A stretch of 5,715 nt of DNA from Alphaproteobacteria bacterium (GTDB lineage Bacteria; Pseudomonadota; Alphaproteobacteria; ATCC43930; CGMCC-115725). The notes beneath the pieces were generated by a model. It was not told the origin of the DNA. It did not search any database and saw only the letters and a list, made by a program, of their open reading frames with translations. This document shows positions 1 through 5,715 of the stretch, piece after piece. The DNA lies in assembly GCA_019237175.1 (NCBI GenBank), contig JAFAHP010000145.1, positions 1 through 5,715 on the forward strand, written 5' to 3'. Both the position numbers and the translations under genes were made by a program. Positions within the stretch are counted from its first letter, which is position 1. Each line of letters starts with the position of its first letter.

Positions 1-1620
1 GCCGGGCGGTTCGTGACGGCGTTGCACAGCTTTGGCTATTATAAAGGCAGCGTCGACATCACAATTGCCGGTCATCCGCTGCAGGAAAGTGACCTCCCCG
101 ACCTGCTGAGCCGAGTGCCGGCGAGCCCACCCGTCACCGTGACGGTCTCGCCAAACCCGGGCCCGCTATTCCATATCCGCAAAGTCGATCTTCAGGGCGC
201 GGTGCCTGCCAAGGTGCGAACGCAGCTCGGCCTGGCGCCGGGTGCGCCGGCGCGTGCTCAAGATGTCCTAGCGGCACAGACACGCCTGCTCGATGCCCTG
301 CGCGCCAACGGCTACGCGCTCGCCAAGGTGGCGACACCCATCGTGGTCGAGGATCCTTCCGCCAACAGCCTTGACGTCACCTACGTGGTGACGGCGGGCC
401 CGCAGGTCGATTTCGGCAGGATTTCGGTAAAGGGGCTGCACGCCGTCAACCAAGACTTTGTGGAGAAGCGCTTGCGGATTCATCCTGGCGAACGCTTCAG
501 TCCTCAGGCGGTGGAAAAGGCGCGGGCAGATCTGGCGTCGCTCGGGGTTTTTTCATCGGTACAGGCGACGGCCTCGGATCAGCTGGACGCCGAAGGCCGC
601 ATCCCAATCGTGTTCAACGTGGTCGAACGGCCGGCCCATTCCGTCAGCCTTGGTGCGGCTTATTCGACCGATCTGGGCGCCAATCTGACGACGAGCTGGT
701 CCGACCGCAATCTGTTCGGCAACGCCGAGCAGTTGAACCTGTCTGCCGCCGTGCAGGGCGGTGGCACGGCGTTGCATGGCCCCGCCAATTACGTCAGCGC
801 GCAGTTCATCAAACCCGATTTTCTCGACCGCAACCAATCGTTGCAAATCGATGCCGGTGCGGTGAGGCAGAACCTGCTTGCCTATGACCAGAACGCGGTC
901 AGCGCCGATGTCCTGCTCAAGCGGACATTTCTGACGCACTGGAGCGGCTCGATCGGAATTTCCGGCGAAGCCGAACGCATCGCACAGGAGGGGATAACGC
1001 GGCACTACACCCTCGTCGGGCTGCCGATTGCCGTCAAATATGACAGCACCAACAGTCTCTTGGATCCCACCGACGGCCTTCGCGCCGCAGCGACCGCGAC
1101 GCCGACTTACTCTTTCGGTGGTTCGAACGCGACCTTTGCGCTGGTGCAGCTTTCTGGATCGACCTATCTGGACATGTCGTCGTTGTGGAACAATCCCGGG
1201 CGCAGCATCATCGCGTTGCGCGGATTGATCGGGACTGCCGAAGGCGCCAGCCAGTTCGAGCTGCCGCCGGACCAGCGCTTCTATGCCGGCGGCAGCGCCA
1301 CGGTGCGGGGCTACAAATATCAATCCATCGGGCCCCAATTTCCCGACGGCAACCCTGAAGGTGGTACCTCGATCGTTGCCGGCACCGTCGAACTCCGCCA
1401 ACGCATCTTGTCCAATTACGGGTTCGCCGCGTTCGTGGATGGCGGTCAGGTGTCCGCCAGCGGATCACCTTTCGCCGACGGGCTGAGGTTCGGGGCGGGT
1501 ATCGGCGGCCGCTATTACACATCGTTTGGGCCGCTTCGCCTCGATATCGCGGTGCCGCTGACAAGAATACACAATGGCGGTAGCTTCCAAATCTATCTTG
1601 GCATCGGGCAGGCCTTCTGA
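1..1620 (+). CDS. tamA: TamA-type outer-membrane assembly protein (Omp85 family), 5'-truncated by window edge
   Basis: Outer-membrane half of the TAM complex, an Omp85 barrel that works with TamB. The frame is open to base 1 (four codons precede the GTG at 13), so this is an interior fragment; that GTG lies inside POTRA1 and is not a credible start. Counting from the GTG, residues 1-48 are the end of POTRA1 (GYY at 8-10), about 52-129 are POTRA2 (NGY near 99-101) and about 132-207 are POTRA3 (LGVFSSV near 177-183). The barrel runs from about 208 (LGAAYSTDLG, close to the E. coli TamA barrel entry as I recall it) to 535. The Omp85 signature is clear: RFYAGG at 422-427 followed by VRGY at 431-434, the lid-lock motif. 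The protein ends YLGIGQAF, a barrel-type end with terminal Phe. Three POTRAs and the downstream tamB favour TamA over BamA, which has five. The visible part has no cysteine, frameshift or internal stop. Roughly 60-100 N-terminal residues are probably missing. Confidence 0.95.
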   Translation, partial: AGRFVTALHSFGYYKGSVDITIAGHPLQESDLPDLLSRVPASPPVTVTVSPNPGPLFHIRKVDLQGAVPAKVRTQLGLAPGAPARAQDVLAAQTRLLDALRANGYALAKVATPIVVEDPSANSLDVTYVVTAGPQVDFGRISVKGLHAVNQDFVEKRLRIHPGERFSPQAVEKARADLASLGVFSSVQATASDQLDAEGRIPIVFNVVERPAHSVSLGAAYSTDLGANLTTSWSDRNLFGNAEQLNLSAAVQGGGTALHGPANYVSAQFIKPDFLDRNQSLQIDAGAVRQNLLAYDQNAVSADVLLKRTFLTHWSGSIGISGEAERIAQEGITRHYTLVGLPIAVKYDSTNSLLDPTDGLRAAATATPTYSFGGSNATFALVQLSGSTYLDMSSLWNNPGRSIIALRGLIGTAEGASQFELPPDQRFYAGGSATVRGYKYQSIGPQFPDGNPEGGTSIVAGTVELRQRILSNYGFAAFVDGGQVSASGSPFADGLRFGAGIGGRYYTSFGPLRLDIAVPLTRIHNGGSFQIYLGIGQAF

Positions 1621-1622
1621 TG
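1608..1622 (+). promoter_or_regulatory. tamA/tamB stop-start overlap (TGATG) with weak ribosome binding site
   Basis: The tamA stop TGA (1618-1620) and the tamB ATG (1620-1622) share one base. A modest Shine-Dalgarno-like GCAGG lies at 1608-1612, seven bases before the ATG and inside the last tamA codons; no strong AGGAG is present. The inference is that tamB is translated mainly by ribosomes finishing tamA, keeping the two partners in step. The ATG start is supported because the membrane anchor begins within a few codons of it, with Arg and Trp residues before the hydrophobic stretch. There is no room for a separate promoter between the genes, although one inside tamA cannot be excluded. Confidence 0.7.
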
Positions 1623-4600
1623 CGGCGCGCTCTGAGGTGGATCGGCTGGAGCATCGGCATAGTGGTCGCGGTGTTGGCCACACTCGTCCTCGTGGTGTTG
1701 GCCGGCGCCAACACGACGCCAGGACAAGCGCTGATCGCCCGGCTTGCGCCGCGCCTGACCGGCGGGCTTGTCACCATCGAAGGGCTTTCCGGCCGGTTTC
1801 CCGACCGGCTCAACGCCGCGCGACTGAGCGTGCATGACAAGGACGGGATCTGGGCGACAGTCGATAATCTGAGCCTCGACTGGTATCCGCTGCGGCTGGT
1901 CAGCGGTGATATCGCGATACTCCGGCTCGCCGCGACGAAAATCGCTATCCTGCGCTCCCCGATAAGCTCCGGAGGCAGCTCACCGCAACTTGCGATCGAT
2001 ATCGACGCCCTGCATGTCGGCCGGTTGGACATCGCCGCGGCGCTAACCGGAACCGCGACATCATTGGCTCTCGATGGGTCCGCTGCGTTCACCGCGACCA
2101 AGCGCGGACACATCGCGCTGGTCGCAAAGGGCGTCGATGTCCCCGGTGATTATCATCTGGAGGCCCGCGTCGGGGCCGCCGACCTCGATCTCCGGCTGTC
2201 CGGGCGAGAGCCGTCACATGGGTTGATTTCCAAGCTCGCCGGCCTACCGGATCTCGGTCCGCTGTCGATTGATGCGGCTTTCGCCGGACCGCGCTCGGCG
2301 ATCGCGGCAAAGCTCGGATTGGCGGCCGGTCAATTGCGCGCATCGGCACACGGCACGATCGATCTGGAGGCTCAATCGGCCGACCTAGCCGTGACCGCGA
2401 CCGCGCCGGCAATGACACCGCGGCCGGATCTGTCGTGGCAATCGATTGCACTCGATGCCAAAATCGATGGACCTTTCGTACGGCCGAAGGTTTTGGCCAC
2501 GCTCGACATCGCGGCGCTAAAAGCGATGGGGGCGTCCGTCGGGAATATCGCCGCCCAGATACAAGGCGATTTCGGCGCGGTGCGGCTGCGGGCGATGGTT
2601 GCCGGGATCCGAATTCCGGGTGCCCGGCCCGATCTGTTGGCGGCGAACCCGGTTCAGATTACTGCGGAGATGCGGCTAGACCAGCCGACCCGCCCGATCC
2701 GCTTCTCACTGGCGCATCCTTTGATCACCGCCGATGGCGAAGCAGTCACCGCCGGCAGCCTCCACGGCAGGCTCAAACTCGACCTCCCGAACCTGACGCC
2801 ACTGGCAATGCTGGCCGGGACCGATTTGCAAGGCCATGCTCTTCTGAACCTGACGGCGGCCCTGCGAGACGGCACGACTCATCTCGACGCCAATGGCGCT
2901 GTCGGCGTTACGGGCGGAATGGCTCCGGTCCCCGCCCTTATTGGGAACGCAGCTGATCTGGAACTGTCCGTTGCCGCGACCGGGTCGAACGTGACCGTCT
3001 CACGCTTTGAAATCGACGGTCGCAAGATCAAGATATCGGCTACAGGCAGCGGTGGTGCCGACAGGCTGGCGTTGGACTGGCAGCTCGCTTTGCCCGACCT
3101 GACGAGCGCACTACCGACTTTGGCTGGTGCGCTCCGGCTGCAAGGCCGGGTGAGCGGACCGGCCGACGATCTTGCCGCGATGGCAGATCTCTCGGGAACG
3201 CTTGGGCCGATCGGGAAGCCTGCGGGGCCGATCAGCGCGCATGCGCAATTGCACGGCCTTCCCGGGAAGCCTGCCGGCTCGATCACCGCACAGGGCGTGG
3301 TGGCGGGATCTCCGCTCGAGCTGGCGCTTGCGGCAATCCGCGCCAGCGACGGCGGGCTCAAGGTGACGATCGAGCATGCCGACTGGAAGAGCGCTCATGC
3401 CCAGGGAGCTCTTGCCTTGGCAGCGGGTGCGCGGTTTCCGTTGGGCAAGCTCGATTTTCGGATGGCCCGTCTGGACGATCTGCGTCCGCTGACCGGCGAG
3501 CCAATCACCGGGGGGATTGCCGCCCGCGTAGTCACCTCTGCTGCCGGCGGGCATCAAAGCGCTGATTTGCGTATCGAGGCGCATGATATCGGGCTTGCCG
3601 GCGCGCCGTCGACGGGCCGCGCCGAACTCACCGCTACGATCGTCGATCCGCTGACCCGTCCCGTGCTCAATTCGCAGGTTGTCGCCAGCGCAAAACTGGC
3701 GAACGGCATTGGCGCCGCGGTGCAGATCGGGCTCGCCGGCCCCGAAGACGCGTTCCGGCTCACAGCCGACGCGGAGGTTCGCACCCCGGGGAGCAGCAAT
3801 CTCCGCTTCACGACTGCCGGAACGGTGAACGCCAAGACCCGCGTCGCCGCGGTATCGAGCTTGCACGCGACTTGGAACGGCGAAGATTTGCACTTGCTGG
3901 GACCGGCGCGCATCGGGTTTGGCAATGGCGTGATGCTCGACCATCTTCGCCTGGGACTTCGGCAGGGAGTAATAGAGGCGAATGGCCGGGTGTCGCCCAC
4001 GCTCGATACAACCGTGGCGGTGCACAACCTTCCTGCTGACCTGGCGGATGCTTTTGCCCCGGGCGTTGCCGTTGACGGGGTTTTGGGCGGCGACGGCAGG
4101 TTTACCGGTACGCCCACGCGCCCCGAAGGCATGATCCGCTTGACAGCCGCTGGTCTTCGACTGCGCAGCGGCCTGGGCCGAGCCTTGCCCGCGGCCAATG
4201 TGACTGCGTCGGCGGAGGTCGCCGGAACCAGCGCGCGCATCGATGCCCGAATGACCGCCGGAAGGTCAGCCAACTTATCCGTCAGCGGGCAGCTCGCGAC
4301 GGCCCCCTTGGCGCCGATCGATGTTCATGCGTTCGGCGCATTCGATCTGGCGATGCTTGATCCATTGCTGACGGCGGGCGGACGGCGGGTGAGAGGGAAG
4401 ATCTCGCTCGACGCCCGGGTCGGCGGGACTTTGCGCGCGCCGCGGATCAGCGGCGGGGCCCGGCTGGCGGATGGCGCGATCGAAGACTTCGCCCAGGGTG
4501 TACGCATAACCGAGATCACCGGGCTGATCGAAGCCGCCGGAAACACGATCCGGGTAGCTAGTTTGCAAGGCCGGGCCGGGCCGGGAACGCTCGGGATCAG

Positions 4601-5612
4601 CGGCTCGGTCGATACGTCCGGGCGCGGACTGCCGGTCAATCTGGCAATCACTGCGCGTAATGCGCGCCCGCTGGCCAGCGACCTCCTGACGGCGGCGCTT
4701 AATGCCGATATGAGTCTACGGGGCGAGGCCCTCGGGAAGCTCGCGATCGGTGGACAGATTGACGTGCTGCACGCCGAAATCGGCATCCCAAAGCGCATGC
4801 CGGTTCAGGTGCCGGTCCTCGAGGTTCGCGTCGCCGGGCAGCCACCTCCGCCGCCACCAGCGCCACCGCCGACGATCGGCCTCGACCTGACCGTCGCAGC
4901 GCATCAAGTGGTTGTACGCGGCCGCGGCTTGTTTGCCGAGCTTGCGGGCTCCGTAAAGGTTCGCGGCAGCACCGCCGCGCCGCAGCCGCTCGGCAGTTTT
5001 CACATGGTCCGAGGCAATCTCAGCATCGCCGGCCAAACCCTGACCTTCGACAAGGGTGAGGTTGGTTTCAACGGCGGCAGCCTGACCGATCCAAGCCTCG
5101 ATTTCGTCGTCACCAGCGCCACCAGCGCGATGACCGCTACGCTGTCGATCGGCGGCACCGCGAGCAACCCCAAGATCACGCTGACCAGCACCCCCGAACT
5201 GCCGCAGGACGAGATACTTGCACAAGTGCTGTTTCACCGCAGCAGCTCATCACTGAGCCCATTTCAGCTGGCGGAAGTTGCCAGCTCCTTGGCCGAGCTC
5301 AGCGGCGCCACATCGGGCGGCGATCCGCTTGGCGGGCTTCGCCAACGGCTCGGGTTGGAACAGCTTTCGATCGGCACTGGGGCGAATGGCAGTGCTGCAT
5401 TGCAGGTCGGCCGCTACGTCGCACAGGGCGTTTATATCGGCGCGCAGCAGGGCGCCAGCGGCAACAGCAGCCAGGCCAAGGTCGAGATCGACATCGCCAA
5501 AGGCCTCAAGGCGGTGGGGACGGTCGGCACCGGCGCCAACGCGACCCCGGGCGCCACTCCGGCCGAGTCCGCCGGGACCAGCCTCGGTCTCAAATACCAA
5601 TTCGACTACTGA
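1620..5612 (+). CDS. tamB: TamB-type translocation and assembly module inner-membrane protein (DUF490 / AsmA-like)
   Basis: Inner-membrane-anchored partner of TamA, 1330 residues, within the usual size range of TamB proteins (E. coli about 1260). Residues 1-7 are basic and 8-29 form one hydrophobic anchor (IGWSIGIVVAVLATLVLVVL). The next part (about 44-110) has the family pattern of an early LSGRFPDRL, then DKDGIWATVDNLSLDWYPLRLVSGDI. The middle, about 110-900, is low-complexity in appearance, rich in Ala, Gly, Leu and Asp, with alternating hydrophobic residues. This fits the grooved beta-taco fold known for TamB and implicated in lipid or strand passage across the periplasm. The conserved TamB domain spans about 920-1330. 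Its marks include GRGLFAELAGSVKVRG, GSFHMVRGNLSIAGQTLTF (from about 1125), DPSLDFVVTS and PELPQDEILAQVLF (1192-1205). The C-terminus LGLKYQFDY resembles a barrel strand, the part expected to contact TamA. Odd points are a Pro-rich run at 1075-1084 and a 17-residue repeat near 532-557. No cysteine is present. The only close alternative is another AsmA-like protein, which the tamA neighbour argues against. Confidence 0.96.
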   Translation: MRRALRWIGWSIGIVVAVLATLVLVVLAGANTTPGQALIARLAPRLTGGLVTIEGLSGRFPDRLNAARLSVHDKDGIWATVDNLSLDWYPLRLVSGDIAILRLAATKIAILRSPISSGGSSPQLAIDIDALHVGRLDIAAALTGTATSLALDGSAAFTATKRGHIALVAKGVDVPGDYHLEARVGAADLDLRLSGREPSHGLISKLAGLPDLGPLSIDAAFAGPRSAIAAKLGLAAGQLRASAHGTIDLEAQSADLAVTATAPAMTPRPDLSWQSIALDAKIDGPFVRPKVLATLDIAALKAMGASVGNIAAQIQGDFGAVRLRAMVAGIRIPGARPDLLAANPVQITAEMRLDQPTRPIRFSLAHPLITADGEAVTAGSLHGRLKLDLPNLTPLAMLAGTDLQGHALLNLTAALRDGTTHLDANGAVGVTGGMAPVPALIGNAADLELSVAATGSNVTVSRFEIDGRKIKISATGSGGADRLALDWQLALPDLTSALPTLAGALRLQGRVSGPADDLAAMADLSGTLGPIGKPAGPISAHAQLHGLPGKPAGSITAQGVVAGSPLELALAAIRASDGGLKVTIEHADWKSAHAQGALALAAGARFPLGKLDFRMARLDDLRPLTGEPITGGIAARVVTSAAGGHQSADLRIEAHDIGLAGAPSTGRAELTATIVDPLTRPVLNSQVVASAKLANGIGAAVQIGLAGPEDAFRLTADAEVRTPGSSNLRFTTAGTVNAKTRVAAVSSLHATWNGEDLHLLGPARIGFGNGVMLDHLRLGLRQGVIEANGRVSPTLDTTVAVHNLPADLADAFAPGVAVDGVLGGDGRFTGTPTRPEGMIRLTAAGLRLRSGLGRALPAANVTASAEVAGTSARIDARMTAGRSANLSVSGQLATAPLAPIDVHAFGAFDLAMLDPLLTAGGRRVRGKISLDARVGGTLRAPRISGGARLADGAIEDFAQGVRITEITGLIEAAGNTIRVASLQGRAGPGTLGISGSVDTSGRGLPVNLAITARNARPLASDLLTAALNADMSLRGEALGKLAIGGQIDVLHAEIGIPKRMPVQVPVLEVRVAGQPPPPPPAPPPTIGLDLTVAAHQVVVRGRGLFAELAGSVKVRGSTAAPQPLGSFHMVRGNLSIAGQTLTFDKGEVGFNGGSLTDPSLDFVVTSATSAMTATLSIGGTASNPKITLTSTPELPQDEILAQVLFHRSSSSLSPFQLAEVASSLAELSGATSGGDPLGGLRQRLGLEQLSIGTGANGSAALQVGRYVAQGVYIGAQQGASGNSSQAKVEIDIAKGLKAVGTVGTGANATPGATPAESAGTSLGLKYQFDY
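3213..3289 (+). repeat. Imperfect 51-bp-spaced direct repeat inside tamB (17-residue period)
   Basis: Two copies of a 26-base segment, at 3213-3238 and 3264-3289, match at 22 of 26 positions and are offset by 51 bases. The first 11 bases (GGGAAGCCTGC) are identical. They encode GKPAGPISA (residues 532-540) and GKPAGSITA (549-557). The in-frame spacing of 17 residues fits repeated strand-turn units of the TamB body, either from a local duplication or from convergent selection on turn sequence. It is part of the coding sequence and shows no sign of being a mobile or regulatory element. Confidence 0.6.
4842..4871 (+). other. Proline-codon run in tamB (PPPPPPAPPP linker)
   Basis: Ten codons encode six prolines, an alanine and three prolines (residues 1075-1084) inside the conserved C-terminal TamB domain, between VLEVRVAGQ and TIGLDLTVAAHQVVVRGRG. 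The codons are mixed (CCA, CCT, CCG), so this is not a simple nucleotide-slippage tract. Such a run would break the regular beta pattern and form a stiff, extended polyproline-type loop. It lies on the periplasmic side, in the part expected to face TamA. Consecutive prolines normally need elongation factor P for efficient translation, so EF-P dependence is an inference. Confidence 0.75.
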
Positions 5613-5715
5613 GCTGCAAACCGGCTCGCACTCTGGGTCGGGACGCGTTCGCGCCACAACCTCCTTCAGGCAATGGCGCGCTGTCATATTCAAATTCAAA
5701 AAAGCGGGTTGGAAA
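5613..5715. other. Non-coding tail downstream of tamB
   Basis: No convincing gene was seen in the 103 bases after the tamB stop. The first part is GC-rich and contains the inverted repeat listed separately. The last 35 bases turn AT-rich, with a tandem ATTCAA ATTCAA (5688-5699) running into a short A tract. This composition shift is typical of a gap between transcription units and could hold the start of a promoter for the next gene, but no paired -35 and -10 hexamers are clear enough to call. Confidence 0.6.
5650..5680 (+). terminator. Possible transcript-end hairpin after tamB (no T tract)
   Basis: A perfect 7-bp inverted repeat, CGCGCCA at 5650-5656 and TGGCGCG at 5674-5680, encloses a symmetric CAA/CAA internal loop and a small CCT/AGG inner stem. 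It lies 37 bases past the tamB stop, where an operon end could fall. No run of T follows on the + strand, so it is not a classical intrinsic terminator; it could protect the 3' end or work with Rho. A competing small hairpin, CGCGTTCGCG at 5644-5653, overlaps its left arm. In high-GC DNA, chance inverted repeats of this size are not rare. Confidence 0.3.

Noticed and set aside
13..15. GTG at base 13 as the true start of the first gene
   Set aside because: The frame continues open to base 1, and residues just after this codon (ALHSFGYY) match the middle of POTRA1. A start here would leave no signal peptide, which an outer-membrane protein requires.
553..1401. Long minus-strand reading frame (282 residues) opposite tamA
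   Set aside because: It lies wholly opposite the well-conserved TamA POTRA3 and barrel region, is rich in Arg and Gly with no recognisable domain, and is a typical high-GC antisense shadow.
1..1620. First gene as BamA rather than TamA
   Set aside because: BamA has five POTRA domains and usually sits beside rseP, skp/ompH or lpxD. Here the barrel is preceded by what looks like three POTRAs, and the next gene is tamB. The missing 5' end means the POTRA count is not fully proven.
1208..2113. Long minus-strand reading frame (301 residues) across the tamA/tamB junction
   Set aside because: It is antisense to two confidently identified genes. Its product is a Ser/Arg/Pro-rich sequence with no domain, and the start has no supporting ribosome binding site that I could see.
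2435..2956. Plus-strand 173-residue frame inside tamB
   Set aside because: It is out of frame with tamB and strongly Arg-rich, with no motif; it is a shifted-frame shadow.
3111..4273. Overlapping minus-strand frames (304 and 239 residues) opposite the TamB body
   Set aside because: Both are antisense to an uninterrupted tamB frame and overlap each other in different frames, which fits lack of stops in high-GC DNA, not real genes.

Overview
The window holds two genes on the + strand, packed end to end. They are the C-terminal part of an Omp85-family outer-membrane protein of the TamA type, followed by a complete, very large TamB-type protein (DUF490 / TamB domain). Together they encode the Translocation and Assembly Module (TAM), which joins the inner and outer membranes of diderm bacteria. 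TAM is associated with insertion of some outer-membrane proteins and, in work on AsmA-like proteins, with moving phospholipids to the outer membrane. High GC by eye, the tamA-tamB order and the style of both proteins suggest an alphaproteobacterium. Rhodospirillales/Acetobacterales or Sphingomonadales are plausible, but the window alone cannot settle the order.

Layout. Bases 1-1620 are tamA, cut at its 5' end by the window edge: the frame is open to base 1 and the signal peptide and start of POTRA1 are missing. The rest of POTRA1, POTRA2, POTRA3 and the 16-strand-type barrel with its VRGY lid-lock motif are present. Bases 1620-5612 are tamB. Its ATG shares one base with the tamA stop (TGATG), so translation is probably coupled. 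It has an N-terminal membrane anchor, a long repetitive beta-rich periplasmic body and a conserved C-terminal TamB domain. That domain has a proline-rich insertion and ends in an aromatic residue. Bases 5613-5715 are non-coding as far as can be seen. They hold a GC-rich inverted repeat that could act at the transcript end, then a short AT-rich stretch.

The two products form one envelope-spanning machine: TamA sits in the outer membrane, and TamB is anchored in the inner membrane and reaches TamA through its C-terminal end. No tRNA, rRNA, CRISPR array, insertion sequence or phage gene was seen. The long reading frames opposite and inside these genes look like high-GC shadows. I found no convincing undescribed system; the window is an ordinary, intact-looking TAM locus with a few local oddities.
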